Source: a virus. From it: a stretch of 41,854 nt of DNA. This document shows positions 14,686 through 22,480 of this stretch, piece after piece (the first letter of the stretch is position 1; every line of letters begins with the position of its first letter). The stretch covers positions 1-41,854 of the IMG/VR virus record IMGVR_UViG_3300034106_000421; one strand, 5' to 3'. The notes beneath the pieces were generated by a model. The model made no database searches. It saw only the letters and a program-made list of their open reading frames with translations, and had not been told where the DNA came from. Made by a program: the position numbers and the translations under genes.

Positions 14686-14904
14686 ATGAATGATAAAGAA
14701 GAAAGTTGCGATCCAGTAGATTTTATAGATCCAAAAGAAGCGACATTACAGGAACTTTATTACTTGGCTGAAAGAGGGGTGGCGGAGGCCAAAAGAATAG
14801 TGGCGGAATATGACAAAGAGGCTGAAGCAGAATTACAGCGCAGAGAAAAACTAATTGATACAGTTAGCGCTAAGGCATTAACCATTGAATGGATTGAGGA
14901 CTAA
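14686..14904 (+). CDS. Hypothetical acidic helical protein, 72 aa
   Basis: GGAGG lies 9 bases before the ATG. The protein is acidic, with a long charged helix (about residues 19-60, rich in Glu/Ala/Arg), likely coiled coil. Between the MuF gene and the capsid genes it could be a scaffold accessory; no family recognised. Confidence 0.6.
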   Translation: MNDKEESCDPVDFIDPKEATLQELYYLAERGVAEAKRIVAEYDKEAEAELQRREKLIDTVSAKALTIEWIED

Positions 14905-14905
14905 A

Positions 14906-15187
14906 ATGGCAACACAACATGTAAACGCTAGTACACAAACAACAGCGTCAGTTTTACTTTATGTAAGCCCAAATGCAAAAGCATTAACACCAGTAACAAT
15001 TTACAACGGTCACAGCGCGGCAATCTTTATTGGAGATAGCACCATTACTACATCAGGTGCAACAATTGGTCGCACTATTCCTAACGCACAATCACAAACA
15101 TTTTATGTCAATCCAAATGATGTTATCTACGGAATTTCTGCCGCCGCCTCTGCCGCAGGAGCAATTGTCATAACTTATACTGCTTAA
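14906..15187 (+). CDS. Small beta-rich virion protein, 93 aa
   Basis: Start chosen at 14906, which has GAGGA 6 bases upstream. Ser/Thr/Ala-rich beta pattern (VTIYNGHSAAIFIGDSTIT, then FYVNPNDVIYGISA), similar to small head-decoration or spike-cap proteins that lie beside capsid genes. Directly before the protease/scaffold gene. Role in decorating the capsid is inferred from position and composition. Confidence 0.55.
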   Translation: MATQHVNASTQTTASVLLYVSPNAKALTPVTIYNGHSAAIFIGDSTITTSGATIGRTIPNAQSQTFYVNPNDVIYGISAAASAAGAIVITYTA

Positions 15188-15204
15188 CCAAGGAGAAAAT
15201 AATA

Positions 15205-16686
15205 ATGGCTAACTTAACAACCACTTCATACTTTAGTATTGAAAAGGCTGATCGCAACGCAGACGGCACTATGACTGTTTACGGTAAAGCAACTGATGAC
15301 TCACTAGATATTGACCAACAAATTTGTGACGGTGAATGGTTAGATCGTGCCATGCCACATTGGTTTAAATCAGGTGGCAACATCAGAGAACAACACAGCA
15401 ACATTGCGGCTGGCGTTGCTAAAGAATATGAGGCAAAAACTGACGGTCATTACATCACTGCTTTGGTAGTAGATCCAGTTTCTGTTAAGAAGGTGGACTC
15501 AGGAGTGCTTAAAGGTTTCTCTATTGGAATTAAAAACCCACGCGTAGTCCGCGATCACAAAGCGGCTAATGGTCGGATTGTAGATGGACAGATTGTTGAA
15601 GTTTCCCTGGTGGATCGCCCTGCAAACCCTAACTGCCAATTGGTTTTGGCTAAGTCTGCATCAGGAGATGAAACCGTGATCCAGGTAGAAGAATTACATG
15701 AAACTTCAGTAATTCAGAAAAATAATCTAATACAATCTGAGAATAAATCAGAGAAAGAAAGTGACTCAATGGAAAAAACAATTATCTCAATACCTAAGTC
15801 CATTGTGGGCGATCTTCTAAAGTTTGATAAGACTCAATTTGAAGCGGCCCGCGAAGCACTTGCTAATTTAATTTCCGTTGAAGCACAAGAAATGAAACAA
15901 GGCAGTAACGAAATTGGATCTATTTCACATCTATTAGAAGCAGTAGCACACCTTGCCGCTTGGTATGAAGGCGAGAAAGCAGAGGGAGAAGTAATGGAAG
16001 AAACAGAAATTGAATTGTCTAGTAAAGCAGATGATAAAGAAATGATGCCTGCTAAGGGTGAAACTAAAGATGCTTTTATGAAGCGTTGCAAAGAAGCAGG
16101 AAAATCTGATGAATATGGAATGAAATGTTGGGATAAATACATGAGCAAATCTGATGCGGCAGAAGATATAACACCTACTGGTGAAACTGGCGCAAATCTA
16201 GATACAGCAACAATTGTTCCTCCATCTGAGTCACCTAAATCTGCTGAAGTTGGCGGACTAGAGGTAGCAGATACGGTTGCAGAAGAAGCACAAGCAACTG
16301 AAGAAGTACCTGCTGAAGAAGCAAAAGAAGTTTCTGCTGATGAAAATTCCGCAGATAAGTTAGAAGCCATAGTAGAAGAAGTGGTAGATAAAGCAACAAA
16401 GGCTCTCAAATCAGAGATTGCAAACCTTGTGTCCGCAAAAGAGGCGGCTGAGGCTAGAGCAATGAATTTGGAAACTGAGTTGGCAACCGCTAAATCTTTG
16501 GCTATCGGTGGCGGACCAAAACGGACAGCAAATCCAATAGATGTAAAAACAACATCTGATTTGCTAACTAAGGCCGCCGTCTATAAAGCGAAAGCACAAG
16601 CAACAACTGACCCAGTTCTTGCTAAGGGATACAAACAACTTGCTGAAGAATTTTTAAGCAAGCATGATGAATCTCTTAATAAGTAA
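15205..16686 (+). CDS. Prohead protease fused to scaffold-like region, 493 aa
   Basis: Cleaves the scaffold and capsid N-terminus during head maturation. Residues 1-150 fit the HK97/XkdF-type serine protease fold: IREQHSNIAAG (His64), LKGFSIGI (Ser106) and VEVSLVDRPANPNC (131-144). A segment at about 287-312 (KDAFMKRCKEAG.., KCWDKYM) resembles another conserved XkdF-associated helix. The remainder is Glu/Ala-rich and probably coiled coil, as expected of a scaffold. So one gene supplies both protease and scaffold. AAGGAG precedes the ATG, and the major capsid gene follows. Confidence 0.88.
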   Translation: MANLTTTSYFSIEKADRNADGTMTVYGKATDDSLDIDQQICDGEWLDRAMPHWFKSGGNIREQHSNIAAGVAKEYEAKTDGHYITALVVDPVSVKKVDSGVLKGFSIGIKNPRVVRDHKAANGRIVDGQIVEVSLVDRPANPNCQLVLAKSASGDETVIQVEELHETSVIQKNNLIQSENKSEKESDSMEKTIISIPKSIVGDLLKFDKTQFEAAREALANLISVEAQEMKQGSNEIGSISHLLEAVAHLAAWYEGEKAEGEVMEETEIELSSKADDKEMMPAKGETKDAFMKRCKEAGKSDEYGMKCWDKYMSKSDAAEDITPTGETGANLDTATIVPPSESPKSAEVGGLEVADTVAEEAQATEEVPAEEAKEVSADENSADKLEAIVEEVVDKATKALKSEIANLVSAKEAAEARAMNLETELATAKSLAIGGGPKRTANPIDVKTTSDLLTKAAVYKAKAQATTDPVLAKGYKQLAEEFLSKHDESLNK

Positions 16687-16711
16687 CTAAATTATCTCTG
16701 AAAGGATAACC

Positions 16712-18397
16712 ATGGCACTGAACGCTCCAAAGGTCGCTGACCTTTTTAGTGATGCTAGTCCAAAGGAAGCCGCAGAGCGTTTTGAAGAATTTTCTACTGA
16801 ATTAAGTAAGAGTCTTTCAAACGCATCTCATGTTCCAGGACAAGCACCAACCACTGATCCTTTGGCAACAATGGAAGCACTTGTAGCAAACAAGTCACTT
16901 TCTGCTGAAGCATCTGCTGGATTAAACAATGCACTTGCCGCGCAACGCGTAGCAATGCAAGACATTCAAAAAGAAATTACACTTACCACTCCACTTAGCA
17001 CATCTTTTGCGGCATTTGACCTAGAAGCACCTGCTAAGTTACTGACCCCACGCCCAACTCCACTACGCAACAGAATTCCACGCAAAAAAGGCGTTGGTAC
17101 TTCTCACCGTGTAAAGAGAATCCTGGGTTACACAGGTACAGGAACTGGCGGACAAGGACAAATTTGGCCAGGTATTACAGAAAGCACACAGAATAACTTT
17201 GCTGGCGGTGGATCTACACCTCTAGAGTTAATCCGTGGTCCTCAGATCTCTTACACAGCAGATGATCTGATCTTGCCTTACAACTCATACTCACTATCTG
17301 ATCAAGTATCTTTTGATGCTAATTTCTCAGGTTTGGGTTATCAAGATCTACGCCAGTTATCATCAACTTCTACTCTGTACGCAACAATGCTTATGGAAGA
17401 ACGCATGATGCTTATGGCACGCGGTACTGCTTCAGGTTACTCAGGTGTGATTGCCGCACCAACAGCACTTGTAGCATCATCACCTGCGGCTTCAGGCTCA
17501 CAAACAGCCTTGGCTTCAGGAACTTATTATGTTTATATCACTGCTGACGCAGGTATTTCTGCTAACGGCTTTGGTGAGTCCATTGTTTCAGCAGTTGCAT
17601 CAGAAACTGTTGCTACTGGTGATGTTCTAACTGTGTCCTTCACAGGTTCAGTTGGCGCACTTGGCTACAATGTTTATGTCGGAACTGCAACTGGTACTGC
17701 TAACTGCACATACCAAGGAACAGTAAAGGGTGCATTGTCAGTAACAATTCAAGGTGCATCTGCAACTAACCTTCCTGCAAATAACTTTGCGTTTTCTACA
17801 ACAGGAGCGGCGGCATCTCGCGCTAACACAAACACTTCTGCTTATGCAACAGGTTATGACGGAATCCTTCCAACAGTGCTTGGTCCAAACACAGGGTTCA
17901 ACAACGCAATCAACAGCACATTCTCAACTGCTAACCCAGGTGTAGAATTCCAAACTGTTTTTGCTAACTTGTACCAAAATGTCAAGGCTGATCCTGACAT
18001 GGTTCTTATGAACGGAAATGATCGTAAGCAACTATCTGATGCGATCAAAAACGGATCAAACGCTAACTACCGTTTGGTAATCAATCAACCAGGTGAAACT
18101 GGAACTACTTATGGTTCTATTGTCACTGGTTTGCAGAACGAAGTAACAGGAAAAGCAGTGGACATCATGGTTCACCCATGGTTGAACTCAGGCGTAGCCC
18201 CAGTTCTATCATTCACTTTGCCAATTCCTGATACACAAGTTTCTGATGTTTGGGCGAACTTCTTAGTACAGGATTACATGGGTATCCAATGGCCTGTAAC
18301 TCAGTTCACTTATGACTTCTCAACTTACTTCCGTGGAACATTCTTCTGTACCGCTCCTGCATGGAACGGCGCAGTTTCAGGTATCATTCCAGCGTAA
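16712..18397 (+). CDS. Major capsid protein (HK97 fold) with inserted Ig/FN3-like domain, 561 aa
   Basis: Builds the icosahedral shell. Position after the protease, strong AAAGGA site and optimised codon use support this. The N-terminal 90 residues are helical and probably a delta/scaffold segment. Capsid-like text follows (LLTPRPTPLRNRIPR, LGYQDLRQLSSTST, LYATMLMEERMML). Residues about 250-345 (TYYVYITADAG, GESIVSAVASETV, LGYNVYVGTATG) look like a fibronectin-III/Ig-like insertion displayed on the capsid surface. The fold then resumes to QDYMGIQWP. It ends at a strong terminator, fitting very high expression. Confidence 0.9.
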   Translation: MALNAPKVADLFSDASPKEAAERFEEFSTELSKSLSNASHVPGQAPTTDPLATMEALVANKSLSAEASAGLNNALAAQRVAMQDIQKEITLTTPLSTSFAAFDLEAPAKLLTPRPTPLRNRIPRKKGVGTSHRVKRILGYTGTGTGGQGQIWPGITESTQNNFAGGGSTPLELIRGPQISYTADDLILPYNSYSLSDQVSFDANFSGLGYQDLRQLSSTSTLYATMLMEERMMLMARGTASGYSGVIAAPTALVASSPAASGSQTALASGTYYVYITADAGISANGFGESIVSAVASETVATGDVLTVSFTGSVGALGYNVYVGTATGTANCTYQGTVKGALSVTIQGASATNLPANNFAFSTTGAAASRANTNTSAYATGYDGILPTVLGPNTGFNNAINSTFSTANPGVEFQTVFANLYQNVKADPDMVLMNGNDRKQLSDAIKNGSNANYRLVINQPGETGTTYGSIVTGLQNEVTGKAVDIMVHPWLNSGVAPVLSFTLPIPDTQVSDVWANFLVQDYMGIQWPVTQFTYDFSTYFRGTFFCTAPAWNGAVSGIIPA

Positions 18398-18412
18398 GTT
18401 ACAACTAAATAA

Positions 18413-18456
18413 AGAAAGGGTGTGTCCTCCGAAAAGGCGCACCCTTTCTGTTTATT
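18413..18456 (+). terminator. Rho-independent terminator after the major capsid gene
   Basis: A 12-bp stem, AGAAAGGGTGTG (18413-18424) pairing with CGCACCCTTTCT (18438-18449) with one G-T wobble, has a 13-base loop and is followed by GTTTATT. It lies 15 bases after the capsid stop codon. It probably sets the high capsid-to-connector ratio while allowing partial read-through to the tail genes, since no obvious new promoter precedes 18468. Confidence 0.9.
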
Positions 18457-18467
18457 AGGAGGCAAAA

Positions 18468-18743
18468 ATGTCTAAATTTATAGCACCTGACAAGGGTGTA
18501 AAAGAAACAGTAATTGGTGGCAAAAGTTATTACACAGATCGCCAAGGTGTTTATCATGTAGAAAACAAGGCGCATCAAAAAGCAATGAAGGCTGAAGGTT
18601 ATTTTGAGGCATCATTAAATCCAATTTCTGCTGAGGACCGCACACGCGGATTTACTTGCGTAGAATGTGGCTTTAATGGTTGGTTTAGAAAATGTGGGCG
18701 TTGCGGACATGAAAGTTCTACGCCACAGCGAGATGGAGAATAG
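18468..18743 (+). CDS. Zinc-ribbon protein, 91 aa
   Basis: Starts after a strong AGGAGG. The C-terminus has CVEC and CGRC knuckles (C64, C67, C76, C79, an 8-residue gap), a compact zinc ribbon. The first 50 residues include GGKSYYTDRQGVYHVENKAHQKAMKAEGY, which resembles segments of small head-to-tail region proteins. Found between capsid and connector genes; probably structural or an assembly factor. Confidence 0.65.
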   Translation: MSKFIAPDKGVKETVIGGKSYYTDRQGVYHVENKAHQKAMKAEGYFEASLNPISAEDRTRGFTCVECGFNGWFRKCGRCGHESSTPQRDGE

Positions 18744-18746
18744 AAA

Positions 18747-19637
18747 ATGGCAGTAGGCATTACCTCTGACACCTTTAGAGAAAACCCTTATATTTCTGTA
18801 ACGGAATACAAAAACGCGCCTACATCTTTACCTTTAAGCACTTTAGTTGTAAACGGTAATCAGCAAGCACAAGATGCGGAATTAGCAAATGTAATTTTGC
18901 GTGCATCTTCATTTATGAATGAGTATTTAAATCAAAATTTAGTAGCGGATCAATACACAGAAACACAAAGAATTAGATATTCAGCATCAGGTGGGTATTA
19001 CGCATTACACCCAAACAACTCTCCAATTATTTCTTTATCTTCTTTTCAATATGGGGCAAACCCAAATGAGTTGTACGCAATCTCAGATTGTTCTAAATGC
19101 TGGTTTGAGGGCCAACAAATTATTATTCCTAGCCCTTTACTTGGGTTTAACACTACCTCACAAGGCCCAATTCAGTTTGGAGGCATCAATCCAACGGGGT
19201 GGACATTTACCAAGTACACCTATGTTTCAGGCTTTGTAAACACTTCTCTAGCCTCAAATATAGCCATTGGAGCAACCTCCATAGTGGTAGATGACCCAAC
19301 AGGCATTATTGCTGGACAGCGTTACCGATTAATTGACACCTATAAAAACGAATGGGTAACAGTTAGTTCTACTTATACCTACGGAAATTCAACCGTAACT
19401 TTAAGTAGTCCATTAGTTTTTGCCCATGACGCAGGTGCAGTATTTAGCAACATGCCAAATGTTTTAAAAGAGGCTTGTGTATTAATTACATCTGCTTTTA
19501 TTAAGATGCGTGGCGCTGGATCTTTGACAATGCAATACACCACTACTCCTGCAAGTAATACGCCCAATGTAGAGCGCTATGGCAATGAGATTGCTTTGGC
19601 TTTAGATATGGTGAACAAGTACCGCAGGATTAGATAA
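18747..19637 (+). CDS. Head-tail connector (adaptor) protein, 296 aa
   Basis: The adaptor ring sits under the portal. The N-terminal part (SVTEYKNAPTS, ELANVILRASSFMNEYLNQN) and C-terminal helix (LKEACVLITSAFIKMRG, IALALDMVNKYRRIR) match the helical HK97 gp6/SPP1 gp15-type adaptor. The middle (about 70-235) is a beta-rich insertion including SIVVDDPTGIIAGQRYRLID, a repeated tail/virion motif. The family core is usually much shorter, so this insertion is notable. Overlaps the next gene by one base. Confidence 0.75.
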   Translation: MAVGITSDTFRENPYISVTEYKNAPTSLPLSTLVVNGNQQAQDAELANVILRASSFMNEYLNQNLVADQYTETQRIRYSASGGYYALHPNNSPIISLSSFQYGANPNELYAISDCSKCWFEGQQIIIPSPLLGFNTTSQGPIQFGGINPTGWTFTKYTYVSGFVNTSLASNIAIGATSIVVDDPTGIIAGQRYRLIDTYKNEWVTVSSTYTYGNSTVTLSSPLVFAHDAGAVFSNMPNVLKEACVLITSAFIKMRGAGSLTMQYTTTPASNTPNVERYGNEIALALDMVNKYRRIR

Positions 19638-20140
19638 TGACTACATCAACTCTTACAGGCCGCAGTGCAGTCCGCGCTACATTGTCAGAATTTATATCTA
19701 ATCCACCTATTGAAAATGTGAATCAGGTATTTACTTCTTTTCCTAAAAATATCAACTACGAAATAAATGCACAGGCAGGTCAAATGACCCGTAGCGCAGT
19801 AGTGGTTTATATTGCTGATGAATATGAAAACCGTTTGGCTATTGGTGGTGCTACTAACGGTTGGAAGCGTATTGATTACACCGTAATTCTTCAGATCTTT
19901 TGCATCTCATTTCACAGAGATAGCCTTACAGTTATGTCAGATTTTGACAATGTTGTAGATAACATTAAAGAACGCCTTAGATCAGATCATAATTTTGGCG
20001 ACACTACGGGCAACCTTGTATGGCAAGGCGCTGAACCAGTTATACAAGCCCGCTATGGAGAACCTAGCACTGAGAAAGAAGGCATTACAGAAATCTTTGC
20101 TGAGATACAATTCCCCGTAACACAGATGATCCAAGCATAA
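19637..20140 (+). CDS. Tail terminator or head-closure protein, 167 aa
   Basis: The position between adaptor and tail tube, size and alpha/beta pattern (helix 8-21, then strands RSAVVVYIADEY and RIDYTVILQIFC, a helix DFDNVVDNIKERLR, and a last strand ITEIFAEIQFPV) fit the tail-terminator fold that caps the tail tube at the head side. Family-level similarity is weak by eye, so tail terminator versus neck protein is not settled. Confidence 0.6.
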   Translation: MTTSTLTGRSAVRATLSEFISNPPIENVNQVFTSFPKNINYEINAQAGQMTRSAVVVYIADEYENRLAIGGATNGWKRIDYTVILQIFCISFHRDSLTVMSDFDNVVDNIKERLRSDHNFGDTTGNLVWQGAEPVIQARYGEPSTEKEGITEIFAEIQFPVTQMIQA

Positions 20141-20145
20141 GGAGC

Positions 20146-20346
20146 ATGATGAAATACAAGTACAATGGAACAGATGAACGCGTGTTCCCTAGTGTTGGGA
20201 TCACTGTAAAACCTGGTGATGAATTTGAAGCACCTGAAGGATTTGTTGCAAAAGATGTAACGCCTGCTGGAGCAAAACCTGCGTTTACAAAAGAATCTGA
20301 AACAACAAAAGTGTCTGTAACAACAGACAAGAAATTAGGAGAGTAA
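20146..20346 (+). CDS. Small neck/tail-region protein, 66 aa
   Basis: Tandem ATGATG start after AGGAG. Beta-rich N-terminus (KYKYNGTDERVFPSVGITVKPGD) followed by FEAPEGF and a charged Thr/Lys tail. This short pattern, a Phe-Pro hairpin then a GD turn, is common in small proteins encoded near tail tube genes. Function not established. Confidence 0.6.
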   Translation: MMKYKYNGTDERVFPSVGITVKPGDEFEAPEGFVAKDVTPAGAKPAFTKESETTKVSVTTDKKLGE

Positions 20347-20350
20347 CCAA

Positions 20351-21337
20351 ATGGCCGTGCAACAATCCGTTAGATCGTACCTTGGTATTGCAAAAGAAGT
20401 AACCAAAGGTACTGCCGTAGCACCAACCGATTTTATTCCAGTATCAAAAGACTCATTGAAGCCTGTTGATATTGTTGATCCATTATTTGACACAGGACTA
20501 CGCGGTTCAAATGTATTGAATTACAATTACATTCCTGGCCGTACCCGTTCAACCGTTGATTACGGCGGCGCTGTATTTGCTGACACCGTTGGTTATGCAA
20601 TTGCTGGACTATTAGGTTCAGTTGCAACAACAGGTGCATCTGCTCCATACACCCACACAATCTCATTGTTTAATAGCCTTACATCAAATGTAGATGTACA
20701 ACCAATCTCTTATACATTGACAGATTTCTATGCTGTTGATGTTCGTTCATATCCTGGTTGCCAATTCTCTGACTTCTCATTGAAGTTCAACGCAGATGGC
20801 ATGTTGGAATATGACACTAAGACAACAGGTTACGCATCAGAACTTGTTTCAGATCCAACACCTACATTCTCAACAGTTCTGCCAACTCCAGTGTGGCGCG
20901 GTACTGTTTCAATTGGTGGATCAGCAGTAACAACTGCTATGTCAGGCAACATTGACATGAAGCGCCCTGCCACTCCAATTTACGGCATCTCAAATACACA
21001 AGATCCGTACCAAGTATTCCTTGGACCTTTGGAAGTAACTGGCAAGATTACATTTGTTATGGAAAATGACAGCCAATTACTTAACTTCTTAAATAACAGC
21101 CAACCTGCAATTGTTCTTAACTGGGCTTATGGCGCAGGTGCGGCGGCTGTACAAATCCAGGCAACAATCACTAAAGGTGCTTACACTGCTGGTGTTATTG
21201 AGCGTGGAGAAGATTTTGTACAAGTAACAATTGATCTAAACGGTCAATCAAATACAACTGACGCTGGTTCTTCAGGCGGCTACTCGCCTATCAAATGGGT
21301 GTTGCAGAACGCTAAAGCATCAGGCACATACGCATAA
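20351..21337 (+). CDS. Major tail (tube) protein, 328 aa
   Basis: Forms the non-contractile tail tube. The N-terminus (YLGIAKEVTKGTAVAPTDFIPV) and the body (alternating strands, FADTVGYAIAGLLG, and a YPGCQFSDFSLKFNADGMLEYDTKTTG segment with a following FVMENDSQLLNFL helix) are typical of actinophage and related tail tube proteins. Codon use is skewed to abundant codons, fitting high expression. Directly upstream of a hairpin and the chaperone genes, the conserved siphovirus order. Confidence 0.88.
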   Translation: MAVQQSVRSYLGIAKEVTKGTAVAPTDFIPVSKDSLKPVDIVDPLFDTGLRGSNVLNYNYIPGRTRSTVDYGGAVFADTVGYAIAGLLGSVATTGASAPYTHTISLFNSLTSNVDVQPISYTLTDFYAVDVRSYPGCQFSDFSLKFNADGMLEYDTKTTGYASELVSDPTPTFSTVLPTPVWRGTVSIGGSAVTTAMSGNIDMKRPATPIYGISNTQDPYQVFLGPLEVTGKITFVMENDSQLLNFLNNSQPAIVLNWAYGAGAAAVQIQATITKGAYTAGVIERGEDFVQVTIDLNGQSNTTDAGSSGGYSPIKWVLQNAKASGTYA

Positions 21338-21347
21338 ATAAATCCTA

Positions 21348-21403
21348 GAGTAAGCGGGTCGGTTGTAGGGCGATTGCCTTCCCGCCCTCCCGCCCGCTTA
21401 CTC
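21348..21403 (+). terminator. Bipartite nested hairpin after the tail tube gene
   Basis: The gap 21338-21446 has a perfect 11-bp stem GAGTAAGCGGG (21348-21358) with CCCGCTTACTC (21393-21403) enclosing a second 6-bp stem AGGGCG (21367-21372) with CGCCCT (21383-21388). No U-tract follows, so it may be an attenuator, RNA processing site or mRNA-stabilising structure instead of a standard terminator. A -10-like TATGAT (21411-21416) comes right after, then AGGAGG before the chaperone start. It would lower expression from tube to chaperone. Confidence 0.65.
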
Positions 21404-21446
21404 CTTCAAGTATGATTATGGGAAGGCAATTTAACCAGGAGGCATA

Positions 21447-21809
21447 ATGTCAGAATCAAAGAAAATCACATTACCATCAGGCGCAACTGTAACTTTGCGT
21501 GATGAAAATACGATCCGATATAAGGACCGTAAGATGCTATACAAAACCGTTGATAAAGAAACAGATAGTGAACTTGGCAAGGCACTAGCCATGACTGAAA
21601 CATTAATTCAAATGTTAGTTGTTGAGTGGAGTTTTGATTTACCAGTACCAATGATTAAAAAAGAAAGTTTAGAAGAATTATCCATTGCTGATTTTGATGC
21701 TCTAGTTGAAAAGACAAAGGAAATTCAGAAAGCGCTATTCCCTAGCCTTTCAGATACTCCTGAGAATGAGGCAAACCCAAAAGCGATTATCGCCAACTCC
21801 AACGGCTAA
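21447..21809 (+). CDS. Tail assembly chaperone, short form (gpG-like), 120 aa
   Basis: Chaperone that coats the tape measure during tail assembly. It lies in the conserved spot between tail tube and tape measure. The sequence is helical and acidic (LPSGATVTLRDENTIRYKDRKML, then METLIQMLVVEWSFDLP-like text). Near its end, 27 bases before the stop codon, lies CCCAAAA, where a fraction of ribosomes slip to the -1 frame and add the T extension at 21782-22003. AGGAGG precedes the ATG. Confidence 0.88.
   Translation: MSESKKITLPSGATVTLRDENTIRYKDRKMLYKTVDKETDSELGKALAMTETLIQMLVVEWSFDLPVPMIKKESLEELSIADFDALVEKTKEIQKALFPSLSDTPENEANPKAIIANSNG
21776..21782 (+). promoter_or_regulatory. -1 ribosomal frameshift slippery heptamer CCCAAAA
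   Basis: In the chaperone frame the bases read C CCA AAA, the canonical X XXY YYZ form that allows both tRNAs to re-pair after a one-base backward slip. From 21782 the -1 frame stays open to a TGA at 22001-22003. The position, just before the zero-frame stop in the gene preceding the tape measure, matches the G/GT frameshift conserved in siphophages. Confidence 0.9.
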
Positions 21810-22003
21810 AATGGCTGTTAGAGGGTGGCGAGCGCCATGAGGCGTTTGATTTCCCTGATGAACAATGGAACTACTATTTCATGGCAGATAAATTTGGTTG
21901 GACACCTGAACAGGTAGATAACCTCCCTGCTGGAACAGTGGATTGGCTGTTAGCAATTGCAACAGTTGTTGAGCAGGTAAAGGCTGAAAGGGCTAATGGT
22001 TGA
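21782..22003 (+). CDS. Tail assembly chaperone T extension, made by -1 frameshift, 73 aa added
   Basis: This reading frame has no start of its own and is joined to codon 112 of the short form, giving a fusion of about 185 residues. It encodes a chaperone-like C-terminal domain with FPDEQWNYYFMADKFGWTP, QVDNLPAGTVDWLLAIAT and a helical end, the FGWTPxxVDxLP pattern seen in T-extensions of other phages. The TGA overlaps the next ATG. An ordinary ORF search misses it, leaving an apparent 190-base gap. Confidence 0.88.
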   Translation, partial: SDYRQLQRLKWLLEGGERHEAFDFPDEQWNYYFMADKFGWTPEQVDNLPAGTVDWLLAIATVVEQVKAERANG

Positions 22004-22479
22004 TGGCTGGCGGTGCTTTTGTATTTAAGAATCTTGATGAAGTCCTAAAAGATTTTAAAGTCACGGGCCAAGCAATTGAACAAGGTGTGCAAATTGGAAT
22101 TATGCGTGCTGGTCTAGTTATAGAACGCCAGGCTAAATTAAACTTTCAAGGCACAAGATCTTATGAAAAAAGAATAAGTAAAAAGACAGGTAACGCCTGG
22201 TTAAGAATTACACCACCCCGTCACATTGGTGGAACTGGACCAAATACGGTCACAGGTAATTTGAAAAGATCTATACATACAACTACCCGTACAGGGTTTG
22301 GCACTTACATTGCAGAAATTGGCGCATCAATGGTTTATGCCCGCGCCGTTGAACAAGGCTTACCGCAGAATCCAAGTGTAAAATATCCATACTTAGAACC
22401 TGCCGCTCTAATGATGATTAGAAACGGTACAGTTCAGCGTGTATTTGTAACTGCTATCAAAGAGAAATTGAGGGGATAA
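22003..22479 (+). CDS. HK97 gp10-like tail/neck protein, 158 aa
   Basis: Start chosen at ATG 22003, which overlaps the frameshift product's TGA; a TTG at 22000 is an alternative. The pattern (GIMRAGLVIERQAKLNF, a PPRHIGGTGP loop, GNLKRSIHTTT, YARAVEQGLP, YPYLEPA) fits the HK97 gp10 family of neck/tail-completion proteins. That gene usually lies before the tail tube. Here it comes after the chaperones, so the order is rearranged. Confidence 0.75.
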   Translation: MAGGAFVFKNLDEVLKDFKVTGQAIEQGVQIGIMRAGLVIERQAKLNFQGTRSYEKRISKKTGNAWLRITPPRHIGGTGPNTVTGNLKRSIHTTTRTGFGTYIAEIGASMVYARAVEQGLPQNPSVKYPYLEPAALMMIRNGTVQRVFVTAIKEKLRG

Positions 22480-22480
22480 A

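Noticed and set aside
15834-16409. Minus-strand open frame of 191 codons
   Set aside because: Antisense shadow of the Glu/Ala-rich scaffold region, producing a Ser/Ala-rich translation with no family likeness.
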